A stretch of 64,000 nt of DNA from contig NZ_JAFMPY010000021.1 in the NCBI RefSeq assembly GCF_017353515.1, forward strand, positions 1 to 64,000. The letters are read 5' to 3'. The stretch's first letter is position 1, and each line of letters begins with the position of its first letter. Of this stretch, positions 40,176-50,095 are shown in pieces. The translations under genes and the position numbers were made by a program. Below the pieces are notes generated by a model, which was given only the letters and a program-made list of their open reading frames with translations, was not told where the DNA came from and searched no databases. This stretch comes from Jiella sonneratiae (GTDB lineage Bacteria; Pseudomonadota; Alphaproteobacteria; Rhizobiales; Rhizobiaceae).

Positions 40176-42254
40176 ATGACCGAATATCTCTATCCGGCGC
40201 TGTTCGCGCTGTTCGTCTGGTGGGCCTCAACCGTCCTGATCATCTATCTCGACGGGCTGAAGCGCTGGACCTTCAAATATTCGATGATCGGCGCGACGCT
40301 GATCTTCGTGGTCTCGCTGATCGGCCTCTACCGATCGGCCCAGGACGCGAGCGTCGCCGGCGCCTATCTCGCCTTCACCTGGGGGCTGCTCGCCTGGGGC
40401 TGGCAGGAGATGAGCTTCTACATGGGCTACGTCACCGGCCCGCGGAAGCAGCCCTGCCCGGAGAACTGCAAGGGCTTCAGGCACTTCGTCCATGCCGTGC
40501 AGACCAGCCTCTACCACGAGCTGGCGATCATCGTCGCCGCCGCTGCCGTCGTCTGGCTCACCTGGGGCGCGCCCAACCAGATCGGAATGTGGACCTTCAT
40601 GGTGCTGTGGTGGATGCACCAGAGCGCCAAGCTCAACGTCTTCTTCGGCGTGCGGAACCTCAACGAGGAGTTCCTCCCCGAGCACCTCGAATTTTTGAAG
40701 GGCTTCCTCAACAAGCGGTCGATGAACCTGCTCTTTCCGTTCTCCGTCACCATCTCGACGGTGATCACGGCGCTGCTCGTCGTCGCGGCCATGGCGGAGG
40801 GGGCGGGCGCCTTCGAGCGCGCCGGCTACACCTTCCTCGCCGTTCTGATGGCTCTGGCGATCCTCGAGCACTGGATGCTCGTCCTGCCGATGCCGGCCGG
40901 CGCGATCTGGTCGCCGGCGCTGAAGTCCCGCGGCACCAGCCAGCCCTTCGAGGCGGAGATCGTCGTCGGCTTCCTCGGCGCCGGCAAGACGACGACGCTG
41001 CGCCACATGCTCTCCGAGGCCGATCCGAACGTGAAGACCGTCGTCCTCGTCAACGACTTCGGCGAACTCGGCATCGACGGCTCGCTGCTCGACGGGCAGG
41101 GGGCGGACGTGGTCGAGCTCTCCAACGGCTGCATCTGCTGCTCGCTGCGCAAGGACCTGTCGGCGCAGCTGCGCGAGGTTGTCGCCAAGATCAGGCCGCA
41201 GCGTGTGCTGATCGAGCCCTCCGGCGTCGCCGACGTCGCCTCGCTGCTGCGCGTCCTGCACGAGCCGGAGATCCGCAGCCTGACGAAGTCTCTCAGGCTC
41301 TACACGGTGATCGACGCCGGCGCGTTCCTCAAGGACTTCGCCCGCATGCCGGACTACTTCCGCATCCAGGCGAAGCTGGCGCCGGTGTTCATCGTCAACA
41401 AGACCGATCTCGTCTCGGCCGGCGAGATCGAGACGATCCGCGAGACGCTCGTCGCGCTCAATCCGTCGGCGAAGATCCTCGCTGCCCGCTACGGCATCGT
41501 CGAGGGCGGGCTCGATCCGGCCATCGCCCTGTCGCGCTGGGTGGCGCCCGATACCGACATGGTGGACGGCCAGGCGCAGGGCAGCGGACGCGCCGCCGCC
41601 CGCAGCCATGCGGCCGGGACCGGCCATGCGCATGCGGCCCACACCCGCACCCACACCCACACCCGCGCCGATGGCGGAGCGGAAGACCACGGCAGCGCCG
41701 GCGGGGAGGGCCGCTTGCACGATGCGCACCTGCATCACGCGCATGGGCACGACTCGCACGACCATGCTGCCCATGCCGACGGGCACGATCACGATCACGA
41801 TCACAAACACGACCATCGGCACGATCACGGGCATGCGCATCATCACGACCACGCGCATCATCACGATCACCGTCACGACGAGCCGGGCCTCGGCCTTTCG
41901 TCCTGGAGCCGGCGCCTTTCCGGCAGCGTCGATGCCGACGCTTTGCGGGGCATCTTGGCCGAGGTGGTGGCGGGCCATGCCGGCGAGATCGACCGCATGA
42001 AGGGTATCGTCGCGGCGCGCGGCGGCGGCTGGCTGCGCTTCGACGTCGCGGGCGGGCGGGCGTCGATCTCGGCGCATGTGCCGAAGGACGGCGAGACCCC
42101 GCGGGCGCTGGCGATCGGCAGCGCTCCCGACGCCGGCTGGCTCGACAGGGCCTTCGCCGATCTCGGCGGCACGGATATCTCGTCGATGAGGGACGAGGCG
42201 ATTTCGCCGACCTCGATCCTGGCGCCGGCTGCGAACGTCCTGCCGGCCGAATGA
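40176..42254 (+). CDS. puhE: PuhE fused to a CobW-type G3E GTPase with a His-rich segment
   Basis: 692 residues in one frame. Residues 1-252 are PuhE (DUF3623), a membrane protein with about six or seven helices, here with WQEMSFYMGYVTGPRKQPCP and LNVFFGVRNLNEEFLPEHLE; alone it is about 270 residues and helps photosynthetic-complex assembly. Residues 260-690 are a G3E GTPase: Walker A GFLGAGKTT (265-273), the metal-binding CxCC in NGCICCSL (319-322), IEPSGVADV (347 onward), NKTD (408-411) and a CobW C-terminal domain (about 575-665). Between GTPase and C-terminal domain, residues 478-568 hold about 34 His. Only a short linker joins PuhE to the GTPase. Such GTPases act as metallochaperones; this one would be tethered to the membrane next to bacteriochlorophyll and di-iron enzymes. 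The metal is unknown. Confidence 0.92.
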   Translation: MTEYLYPALFALFVWWASTVLIIYLDGLKRWTFKYSMIGATLIFVVSLIGLYRSAQDASVAGAYLAFTWGLLAWGWQEMSFYMGYVTGPRKQPCPENCKGFRHFVHAVQTSLYHELAIIVAAAAVVWLTWGAPNQIGMWTFMVLWWMHQSAKLNVFFGVRNLNEEFLPEHLEFLKGFLNKRSMNLLFPFSVTISTVITALLVVAAMAEGAGAFERAGYTFLAVLMALAILEHWMLVLPMPAGAIWSPALKSRGTSQPFEAEIVVGFLGAGKTTTLRHMLSEADPNVKTVVLVNDFGELGIDGSLLDGQGADVVELSNGCICCSLRKDLSAQLREVVAKIRPQRVLIEPSGVADVASLLRVLHEPEIRSLTKSLRLYTVIDAGAFLKDFARMPDYFRIQAKLAPVFIVNKTDLVSAGEIETIRETLVALNPSAKILAARYGIVEGGLDPAIALSRWVAPDTDMVDGQAQGSGRAAARSHAAGTGHAHAAHTRTHTHTRADGGAEDHGSAGGEGRLHDAHLHHAHGHDSHDHAAHADGHDHDHDHKHDHRHDHGHAHHHDHAHHHDHRHDEPGLGLSSWSRRLSGSVDADALRGILAEVVAGHAGEIDRMKGIVAARGGGWLRFDVAGGRASISAHVPKDGETPRALAIGSAPDAGWLDRAFADLGGTDISSMRDEAISPTSILAPAANVLPAE

Positions 42255-42329
42255 CAAGCGCTCGGCGCGGCTTCGGTCGAATTGGCACTTGCCGCCCGAC
42301 CGGCGCCGCGCGCTCGTCCGCAGGCGCCG

Positions 42330-42899
42330 TCAACCCGGCGCGCGTCGGGCGGTGAAGGTCGCCCGCGACAGACGATAAAGGCGGTGACGCACCAGCTCCG
42401 GATGGGTATCCCGCGAAATTCTCGGGTGGTCGAAATCAGCACCGCGGGAAAAGCCGAGCCGCAGCATGACCGCTTCCGACGCAGCGTTCGTCTCGACGCA
42501 GAAGCTCGTCACCTCGGCAAGCGCGCCCGGCTCGGCAAAGGCGCGGGCGAGACAGGCCGCTGCCGCTTCGGTGACGTAGCCCTTGCCCCAGAATTCCGGC
42601 AGCAGCCGCCAGCCGATCTCGTGACCGGGGGAACACGGCATGATCGCGTCGAGGACCGCCATGCCGAGGATGCCGACCGCCTCGCCCTCGACTTCGAGAG
42701 CGAGGAAGGAGATGCCGTCGCGCTCGAGCCGGGCATCGAGGTCGTCCATCAGCGCGTCCGACTCGTGCCGCGTCCGCCGCATCGGGAAGAAGCGCATGAC
42801 CGTTTCGTCGGCGTTGAGGCGGTGGAAGGCGGGGCGATCGCGGTCCTGCCATCGACGGACGCGCGTCCGCGGCGTGACGATCGGCGCGCGCATGTCCAT
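42330..42899 (-). CDS. GNAT-family N-acetyltransferase (RimJ/RimL type)
   Basis: 189 residues. TPRTRVRRWQDRDRPAFHRL at the N-terminus and IGWRLLPEFWGKGYVTEAAA (acetyl-CoA pyrophosphate loop) are typical of RimJ/RimL-like enzymes; TNAASEAVMLRLGF is the conserved end. Substrate unknown. Start chosen at MDMRAPIVTPRT; a longer version of 22 more residues is possible. It converges on puhE. Confidence 0.85.
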   Translation of the reverse strand: MDMRAPIVTPRTRVRRWQDRDRPAFHRLNADETVMRFFPMRRTRHESDALMDDLDARLERDGISFLALEVEGEAVGILGMAVLDAIMPCSPGHEIGWRLLPEFWGKGYVTEAAAACLARAFAEPGALAEVTSFCVETNAASEAVMLRLGFSRGADFDHPRISRDTHPELVRHRLYRLSRATFTARRAPG

Positions 42900-43056
42900 G
42901 ACGCTGGCTCCGGTGAAGGGGACGAGGCGCGGCAGCCATAGCACGGGACGGCTGCACGAGGGCACGGGCCTTCGGTTCGTCGGGGTTTGACCGGACGTTC
43001 CGTTGGGTTATCAACGGTCTCGAACGCTACCCAGCAGCAACGGAAGGGAAGTCCCG

Positions 43057-44358
43057 ATGCCGTTCGTCACTCCTGTCCGTCGCCTCGGCGCCGCGCTCTG
43101 TCTCCTTGCCGGCTTCCTCGCCGCGCCGCGGCCCGCCGCGGCCTTCGACGATCCGGCCTGGTGGAACGGCGAGATCGCCAGGGCCGAAGCCGATGCCGAC
43201 CGTCTCTGGGACGTCATGGCCAAGAAGGGAACGTTTGCCGTCGGAACCGCGCTCAACGAGGTCGATGTCGACGTCCACACCTGCCACATCCTGTCGATCT
43301 TTCTCGACAAGCAGCATCTGACGCCGAAGCTCGTCGCGAAGGTCGAGCACGAGCCGGACTCCGATCCCGGCTTCGACGAGGGCGTCGAGGGCAATTCCCG
43401 CTCCAACTGGGCCAATCTGGCGAAGACCTTCCTCGCCGAATCGCAGGTCGAGCGCATCCGCGCCTGGAATCTCGACTGCGTCGGAAAATTCGGCATCTCC
43501 GGGCGTGATTACATCCGCGAGGGCGACCGCCGGGCGCTGGTCGAGCGCGACGGCGACGGGATCCGGGTTCTGGGGAACGTCGAGAAGGGCTTCGCCGAGG
43601 AGCTTGAGGCCGCCGTCGCGGCCAATCCCGGCGTGACGCGCATCCTGCTCGGGTCGGCCGGCGGCAATGTCGGCGAGGCGGTGAAGGCCGGCCGCTTCAT
43701 CCGCGAGAAGAAGCTCGACACCGAACTCTACAACAACTGCGAATCGGCCTGCTCGCTGGTGTTCCTCGGCGGCGTCGAGCGGCGCATCTGGTCGCCCTAT
43801 CCGACGCTCGGCTTCCACCGCATCTCCTCGGGTGGCAAGGCGATCGCCGACCGCAGCGAGGTCTACGACAAGGTGCGGGCCTATGCCGACGAACTCGGCG
43901 CCGACGGCGCGCGGGTCGTCGGCTTCATGAAAAAGGCGGGCGTCAAGTCGATGCATCGCCCGGAGATGGATGCGCTCTGCGCGGCGAACGTCGCGACGGC
44001 GGTGCAGCGGGTGTGTTTCGGCGAACCGCCGCAGGCAAGCGCCGCGACCGGGGCCGGCGACGAGACCGCCGCAGCAGCAGCCAACGGCGGCGAGGCGGCG
44101 CCGGTCACCACTGATCCGTCGGGGGCGACCGAGAGCCCGGTCGCCGGCGCGCTCGCCAACGGCACCGTCGATCCAGCCGACTCTCTCGTCTCGAACTCTC
44201 AGCACCGGCAGGCTTGCGCCGACATGCGCGCGCAGCGCCAGCGCCTCGCCGAGGCCGACCCGAACATCGCCCGCTCGCTCGCGGCCGGCGGAACCAGTGC
44301 CGATACCGACGGGATCGTGGCGATCTTCGACGCGATGCTGCGCGACCACGGCTGCTGA
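43057..44358 (+). CDS. Secreted ClpP/crotonase-fold protein
   Basis: 433 residues from the ATG after GGAAGGGAA. A signal peptide covers about 1-31 (LGAALCLLAGFLAAPRPAAA). The middle resembles the COG3904-type periplasmic ClpP-like family: ILLGSAGGNVGEAVKAGRFI, then NNCESACSLVFLGGVERRIW with a candidate catalytic Ser, then LGFHRISSG with a candidate His. The C-terminal 100 residues are Ala/Thr-rich, ending in a short Cys-containing domain (QACADMRAQRQ...DHGC). Likely a periplasmic protease-like protein; no substrate known. Confidence 0.78.
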   Translation: MPFVTPVRRLGAALCLLAGFLAAPRPAAAFDDPAWWNGEIARAEADADRLWDVMAKKGTFAVGTALNEVDVDVHTCHILSIFLDKQHLTPKLVAKVEHEPDSDPGFDEGVEGNSRSNWANLAKTFLAESQVERIRAWNLDCVGKFGISGRDYIREGDRRALVERDGDGIRVLGNVEKGFAEELEAAVAANPGVTRILLGSAGGNVGEAVKAGRFIREKKLDTELYNNCESACSLVFLGGVERRIWSPYPTLGFHRISSGGKAIADRSEVYDKVRAYADELGADGARVVGFMKKAGVKSMHRPEMDALCAANVATAVQRVCFGEPPQASAATGAGDETAAAAANGGEAAPVTTDPSGATESPVAGALANGTVDPADSLVSNSQHRQACADMRAQRQRLAEADPNIARSLAAGGTSADTDGIVAIFDAMLRDHGC

Positions 44359-44413
44359 CCGAGGCTGCCGAAAGATGGCGCCTGCCGAGCTGCGTTGCTG
44401 CCGCCGCTGCGCG

Positions 44414-45301
44414 TCAGCCGGCGAATTCGCTGCGACGATAGCCCTGGATGTAGAGAAGCGCCGTGAGGTCGCCCCGGTCGATGCGATGCGGCGCGCTTGC
44501 CGCGACCTTCGGCTTGGCGTGGAGGGCGACGCCAGTTCCGGCGAGCTTGAGCATCGGCAGGTCGTTCGCCCCGTCGCCAACGGCGATCGCATCGGTAGGC
44601 GTCAGGCCCTTTCCGGCCGCGATCTCCTTGAGGGCCGCCACCTTGGCTTCGGCCCCGAGGATCGGCTCGGCGACCCTGCCGGTCAGCCTGCCGGCTTCGG
44701 CGATCAGCCGGTTGGCGCGAGTCTCGTGAAAGCCGAGCGCCGCGCCGATCGGGCCGGTGAAGACCGTGAAGCCGCCGGAGACGAGCGCGGTGTGGGCGCC
44801 GCTCGCCCGCATCGTGGCGATCAGCGTGCGTCCGCCGCGAGCATGGGTGATGCGCTCGGCGATCACCTTCTCGACGACGCTCTCGGCAAGGCCGGCGAGC
44901 AGGCCGACCCGTTCCCGCAGGGCGGGCTCGAAGGCGATCTCGCCGTTCATCGCCCGCGCGGTGATGGCGGCGATCTGGTCCTTGATGCCGATTTCGGCCG
45001 CCAGTTCGTCGATGCATTCCTGCTCGATCATGGTGGAGTCCATGTCGGCGATCAGAAAGCGCTTGCGGCGGCCGGCGGCCTCCTGCACGACGAGGTCGAG
45101 ATCCAACGCCTCCGAAAGGTCACGGACCGCGGCGAGACGGTCCGCAAGCGGCGCCGCTTCGAGCGGAAGATCCGCCGCGACGTTCTCGGCGAGCCATACC
45201 ACCTCTTCGGTCTCGACTCCGAAGCCTTCGGCGATCGCGCTGATCGTGGCTGGAGAAAGCTTCGCATCGTCCGGACGGCTGATCAGGGTGGCGACATACA
45301 T
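44414..45301 (-). CDS. serB: Phosphoserine phosphatase
   Basis: 295 residues, HAD superfamily. It makes serine from phosphoserine. The nucleophile motif is FLIADMDSTMIEQECIDE, then TALVSGGFTVF and AVGDGANDLPML. A short ACT-like N-terminal region precedes the phosphatase domain. Start is the ATG 31 bases from divergent miaA, which implies overlapping promoters. Confidence 0.96.
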   Translation of the reverse strand: MYVATLISRPDDAKLSPATISAIAEGFGVETEEVVWLAENVAADLPLEAAPLADRLAAVRDLSEALDLDLVVQEAAGRRKRFLIADMDSTMIEQECIDELAAEIGIKDQIAAITARAMNGEIAFEPALRERVGLLAGLAESVVEKVIAERITHARGGRTLIATMRASGAHTALVSGGFTVFTGPIGAALGFHETRANRLIAEAGRLTGRVAEPILGAEAKVAALKEIAAGKGLTPTDAIAVGDGANDLPMLKLAGTGVALHAKPKVAASAPHRIDRGDLTALLYIQGYRRSEFAG

Positions 45302-45332
45302 GGTACTGGGGACTGCCGATGAGGGGAGGGCG

Positions 45333-46253
45333 ATGACGGGCGAAATCGAGGCGATCCTGATAGCCGGCCCCACAGCGAGCGGCAAGTCGAAGCTCGCGGC
45401 GGAGCTTGCCGAACGGCTTGGAGGCGTCGTCGTCAACGCCGATTCGCTGCAGGTCTATGACGGCCTCAAAATCCTCACCGCGCGGCCCTCGGCCGCCGAC
45501 CTCGAACGCGTTCCGCACCGCCTCTACGGCCATGTCGATCCCGGCTCGGACTATTCCGCCGGCGCCTATCTCAGGGACGTCGCGCCGCTGCTCGCCGAAT
45601 TGCGGTCGAGCCGGCGGCTGCCGGTCTTCTGCGGCGGGACGGGGCTGTATTTCAAGGCTCTCACCGGGCTCCTCGATCCGATGCCCGAGATCCCGCAGGC
45701 GGTCCGCGACAGGTTGAGGCGCCGTCTCGCGGAGGAGGGGGCGGAGGCGCTCCACGCCGAGCTCTTGCGCCGGGACCCGCCGACGGCGGAGCGGCTCGCC
45801 CCGCGCGACGGACAGCGCATCGCGAGGGCACTCGAAATCCTGGAGGCCGGGTCCGTCCCCCTGTCAGCGCTCCAGGCCGGGCGCGGCAGGCCGCTGGTCG
45901 ATCGCGGCCGGGCGCGGATGCTGGTGCTCGCCCCGGACCGGGCAGAGCTGCGCCAGCGGATCGCCGAGCGTTTCGACCGCATGGTCGCGGGCGGCGCCCT
46001 CGACGAGGTCAAAGCCTTCGAGGCCCGCTTCGGCAGCGTGCCCGGCACCGCCGGCAGGGCCATCGGACTCGCTGAATTGTCAGCATTCCTGAAAGGAAGT
46101 CTCAACTATGAGCGGGCGCGCGAACTTGCGATCACCCGCACGCGACAATACGCTAAACGCCAGGAGACTTGGTTTCGGCATCAACTCGGCGACGAATGGC
46201 GGCGAATGACCGCAGGGGCCGACTTTTTTCTTCCGACCCGGCCTTCGACTTAA
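45333..46253 (+). CDS. miaA: tRNA dimethylallyltransferase
   Basis: 306 residues. It adds an isopentenyl group to A37 of tRNAs reading codons starting with U. P-loop LIAGPTASGKSKLAAEL, then VVNADSLQVYDGLKILTARP, FCGGTGLYFKALTGL and ITRTRQYAKRQETWFR. The ATG follows GAGGGGAGGGCG. Divergent from serB. Confidence 0.96.
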   Translation: MTGEIEAILIAGPTASGKSKLAAELAERLGGVVVNADSLQVYDGLKILTARPSAADLERVPHRLYGHVDPGSDYSAGAYLRDVAPLLAELRSSRRLPVFCGGTGLYFKALTGLLDPMPEIPQAVRDRLRRRLAEEGAEALHAELLRRDPPTAERLAPRDGQRIARALEILEAGSVPLSALQAGRGRPLVDRGRARMLVLAPDRAELRQRIAERFDRMVAGGALDEVKAFEARFGSVPGTAGRAIGLAELSAFLKGSLNYERARELAITRTRQYAKRQETWFRHQLGDEWRRMTAGADFFLPTRPST

Positions 46254-46316
46254 CCCATCGGTAGATCGCGCCCGCTACAAGTTCTCGCATCGCATGTGCA
46301 GGGTGAACGGGGTCAG

Positions 46317-47096
<780 letters not shown>

Positions 47097-47176
47097 TCTT
47101 CGGGCACGCGCGCCGGCACCCTTCCTCGGAACCACCGCCGCCCCTGGCGCGTCTTGCCATCAAAAGGGGAGATTTG

Positions 47177-48004
47177 ATGTCGAGCATCAGCAGCGGTTTC
47201 CAACCGGACGACGGCAGGGCGTGGCTGAAGGGAGCGGCCCGCGCCGGCTATTTCGCCCGCGGCCTGGTTTTCGCCATCGTCGGCTATTTCGCATTCCGGG
47301 CAGCCTTTGCGAGCGGCCAGACGCTCGACACCAAGGACGCCATCGAGGTGATCGCCGGCTCGGTCTTCGGCACGATTCTGCTTGCGGCGATTGTGGTCGG
47401 CCTCGCGGCATTCGCGGCGTGGCGCATGGTCCAGGTGACGCTCGACGTCGACGGGCACGGCACCGGCGCCAAGGGCCTCTTCGTGCGGGCCGGGCTGCTC
47501 GTCAGCGCGTTTTCCTACGGCGCGCTCGCGCTCTATGCCGGATCGCTGCTCACCGGCCTCGGCTCCGGCGGCGGGGACGGCGGTGGCGGCGGGGGCGTGA
47601 TCTCCTACGCCTACGAGAAGGGCTTCGGCATCTGGGTGACCTATGCCGTGGCCGCCGGCATGGCCGCCGCCGCGATCGCGCATTTCGTCAAGGCGGTGAA
47701 GGCCGGGTTCGAGCGCTACATGTCGATCCCGGACGATCGCCAATGGGCCGTGAAGCCGATCTGTCAGTTCGGGCTGATCGCCCGGGGCACCACCTTCGTC
47801 GTCATCGCCGGCCTGCTCGCGACCGGTGCCGCCGGCTACAAGTCCGGCGATACGCCCGGCCTCGACGCGGCGCTGGCGGAGATCGCCAGCTGGAGCTTCG
47901 GCTGGCTGCTCCTCTCGCTGACGGGGCTCGGGCTCATCGCCTTCGGGCTCTATTGTTTTGCCGAGTCATGGTATCGCCGGATCAACATGCCGCAGGTCGG
48001 GTGA
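47177..48004 (+). CDS. DUF1206 membrane protein
   Basis: 275 residues, about six membrane helices in three pairs. ARAGYFARGLVFAIVGYFAF and the later ARGTTFVVIAGLLATGAAGY are internal repeats typical of DUF1206. A glycine-rich loop (GSGGGDGGGGGG) lies in the middle. Function unknown. AAAAGGGGAG precedes the ATG. Confidence 0.85.
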   Translation: MSSISSGFQPDDGRAWLKGAARAGYFARGLVFAIVGYFAFRAAFASGQTLDTKDAIEVIAGSVFGTILLAAIVVGLAAFAAWRMVQVTLDVDGHGTGAKGLFVRAGLLVSAFSYGALALYAGSLLTGLGSGGGDGGGGGGVISYAYEKGFGIWVTYAVAAGMAAAAIAHFVKAVKAGFERYMSIPDDRQWAVKPICQFGLIARGTTFVVIAGLLATGAAGYKSGDTPGLDAALAEIASWSFGWLLLSLTGLGLIAFGLYCFAESWYRRINMPQVG

Positions 48005-48040
48005 ACCGAGGTCGGAATCGTTTCGGGCGCAAAAAAGCCG

Positions 48041-48069
48041 TTGACGCGGACCGCTCTGCCTCATAGCTT
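48041..48069 (+). promoter_or_regulatory. ilvB leader promoter
   Basis: TTGACG and TAGCTT separated by 17 bases. The -10 ends eight bases before the leader AUG at 48077, so the transcript probably begins at or beside the AUG. Confidence 0.5.
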
Positions 48070-48076
48070 GCGGCCC

Positions 48077-48127
48077 ATGATCACGAAGCTGATTCTCGTA
48101 AGGTTGCGCACACGCGTGGCGGTCTGA
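48077..48127 (+). CDS. ilvB leader peptide
   Basis: 16 codons, MITKLILVRLRTRVAV: two Ile, three Leu and three Val codons, the three products of the ilv/leu pathway. It lies 123 bases before the ilvB start and is followed by a terminator, the layout of classic amino-acid attenuation. No ribosome binding site is seen upstream, fitting leaderless translation. Confidence 0.82.
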   Translation: MITKLILVRLRTRVAV

Positions 48128-48156
48128 GGACCGCCCGGCGAGAGCCACGTGTGCGC
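48106..48156 (+). promoter_or_regulatory. Leader hairpin of the ilvB attenuator
   Basis: GCGCACACGCGTGGC (48106-48120) pairs with GCCACGTGTGCGC (48144-48156) with small bulges, and GGCGGTC-TGAG-GACCGCC (48118-48135), centred on the leader stop codon, is an alternative or nested stem. This overlaps the Leu/Arg/Val codons, so ribosome position decides which forms. Confidence 0.6.
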
Positions 48157-48161
48157 GAGAC

Positions 48162-48187
48162 AAAGGGCCCGAGCGGCCCTTTTTTAT
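48162..48187 (+). terminator. ilvB attenuator terminator
   Basis: AAAGGGCC, loop CGAGC, GGCCCTTT followed by more T residues: an intrinsic terminator just after the leader peptide and 64 bases before the ilvB start. Confidence 0.8.
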
Positions 48188-48250
48188 TGCCCGAATTTCA
48201 GGTGGAAGAGCCGGCCCGGACCGGTCGCCGGCGACGAGAGAGACGAGACG

Positions 48251-50041
48251 ATGGACATCAAGGCTGTGAGCGAGGGACGGGAGATGACGGGCGCCGGAAT
48301 GGTCGTCCGGGCCCTCGTCGACAACGGCGTCACCGACATCTTCGGCTATCCGGGCGGAGCGGTCCTGCCGATCTACGACGAACTCTTCCAGCAGGAAGAG
48401 GTCCGCCACGTCCTCGTGCGCCACGAGCAGGGAGCCGGCCATGCGGCGGAAGGCTACGCCCGCTCCACCGGCAAGACCGGCGTCATGCTCGTCACCTCGG
48501 GCCCGGGCGCGACCAACGCCGTAACGGCGCTGCAGGACGCGCTGATGGATTCGATCCCGCTGGTCTGCATTTCCGGCCAAGTGCCGACGACGCTGATCGG
48601 CTCCGACGCCTTCCAGGAATGCGATACCGTCGGCATCACCCGGCCCTGCACCAAGCACAACTGGCTGGTGAAGGACGTCGCCGACCTGTCGCGCATCCTG
48701 CACGAGGCATTCCTCGTCGCCCGCACGGGGCGGCCCGGACCCGTCGTCGTCGACATTCCGAAGGACGTGCAGTTCGCGACCGGCCTCTACACGCCGCCGC
48801 CGCCGACCCGCACCCATGAGAGCTACCGGCCGCGCCTCGCGCCCGAGCACGAGCGCATCGCCGCGGCGGTGGCGATGCTGGCGGGCGCCAAGCGGCCTAT
48901 GATCTATTCCGGCGGCGGCGTCGTGAACTCCGGCCCCGAAGCGTCGAAGCTGCTGCGCGAATTCGTCGACCTCACCGGCTTTCCGATCACCTCGACGCTG
49001 ATGGGCCTCGGCGCCTATCCGGCTTCCGGCAAGAGCTGGATGGGCATGCTCGGCATGCACGGCACCTACGAGGCGAACCTCGCCATGCACGGCTGCGACG
49101 TCATGCTGTGCATCGGCGCCCGCTTCGACGACCGCATCACCGGCCGGCTCGACGCCTTCTCGCCGGGCTCGAAGAAGATCCACATCGACATCGATCCGTC
49201 CTCGATCAACAAGAACGTCCGCGTCGACCTGCCGATCCTCGGTGACGTCGCGCATGTTCTGAAGGACCTGCTCGCCGAGTGGAAGGACACCGGTGTGGCG
49301 GTCGACCGCCAGGCGCTCGGGGAGTGGTGGCGGGAAATCGCCACGTGGAAGGCGCGCAACTGTCTCGCCTACAAGCCGCACCGCGATGTCATCATGCCGC
49401 AATACGCCGTCGAGCGGCTCTATGCCGCGACGAAGGATCGCGAGACCTACGTCTCGACCGAGGTCGGCCAGCACCAGATGTGGGCGGCGCAGTTCTACGG
49501 CTTCGAGGCGCCGAACCGCTGGCTGACATCCGGCGGCCTCGGCACGATGGGCTACGGCCTGCCGGCCTCGATCGGCGCGGCGATCGCCCATCCGGACGCC
49601 GTCTCGCTCTGCATCGCCGGCGACGCCTCGGTGCTGATGAACATGCAGGAGATGTCGACGGCGGTTCAGCACCGGGCGAACGTCAAGATCTTCATCCTCA
49701 ACAACCAGTACATGGGCATGGTCCGGCAGTGGCAGCAGCTCTTGCACGGCAACCGGCTGTCGCATTCCTACACCGAGGCGCTGCCGGACTTCGTCAAGCT
49801 CGCCGAAGCCTACGGCGCCGTCGGCATGCGCTGCGAGAAGCCGGGCGAACTCGACGACGCGATCGAGGCGATGCTGGCCGTCGACGCCCCGGTGCTGTTC
49901 GACTGCCGCGTCGCCAATCTCGCCAACTGCTTCCCGATGATTCCGTCGGGCAAGGCACACAACGAGATCCTGCTGCCGGAAGAGGCGACCGACGAGGCCG
50001 TGGCGAAGGCGATCGACGCCAAGGACCGGGTGCTGGTTTGA
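48251..50041 (+). CDS. ilvB: Acetolactate synthase large subunit
   Basis: 596 residues; TPP-, FAD- and Mg-dependent enzyme for the first common step of Val, Leu and Ile synthesis. [14 protein letters not shown] with [18 protein letters not shown] (catalytic Glu), and the TPP motif [15 protein letters not shown] are present. I chose the ATG at [12 protein letters not shown] after GAGAGAGACGAGACG; the longer frame starts in the attenuator. A toxin-antitoxin pair separates it from the small-subunit gene. Confidence 0.96.
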   Translation: MDIKAVSEGREMTGAGMVVRALVDNGVTDIFGYPGGAVLPIYDELFQQEEVRHVLVRHEQGAGHAAEGYARSTGKTGVMLVTSGPGATNAVTALQDALMDSIPLVCISGQVPTTLIGSDAFQECDTVGITRPCTKHNWLVKDVADLSRILHEAFLVARTGRPGPVVVDIPKDVQFATGLYTPPPPTRTHESYRPRLAPEHERIAAAVAMLAGAKRPMIYSGGGVVNSGPEASKLLREFVDLTGFPITSTLMGLGAYPASGKSWMGMLGMHGTYEANLAMHGCDVMLCIGARFDDRITGRLDAFSPGSKKIHIDIDPSSINKNVRVDLPILGDVAHVLKDLLAEWKDTGVAVDRQALGEWWREIATWKARNCLAYKPHRDVIMPQYAVERLYAATKDRETYVSTEVGQHQMWAAQFYGFEAPNRWLTSGGLGTMGYGLPASIGAAIAHPDAVSLCIAGDASVLMNMQEMSTAVQHRANVKIFILNNQYMGMVRQWQQLLHGNRLSHSYTEALPDFVKLAEAYGAVGMRCEKPGELDDAIEAMLAVDAPVLFDCRVANLANCFPMIPSGKAHNEILLPEEATDEAVAKAIDAKDRVLV

Positions 50042-50095
50042 TTTGCAAGACGGCGAGACGTAGATTTGTCTTGTCTTCCATCGAGGGCATGTCGA

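Noticed and set aside
41607-41879. His-rich run as a separate metal-transporter or a repeat artefact
   Set aside because: It is flanked on both sides by GTPase and CobW C-terminal sequence in the same frame, and codons vary (CAC/CAT, GAC/GAT), so it is not a simple sequencing repeat.
50066-50095. Upstream TTG start for the antitoxin
   Set aside because: Adds ten residues not fitting the AbrB N-terminus; the ATG at 50096 places the DNA-binding hairpin at the usual distance. Kept only as an alternative.
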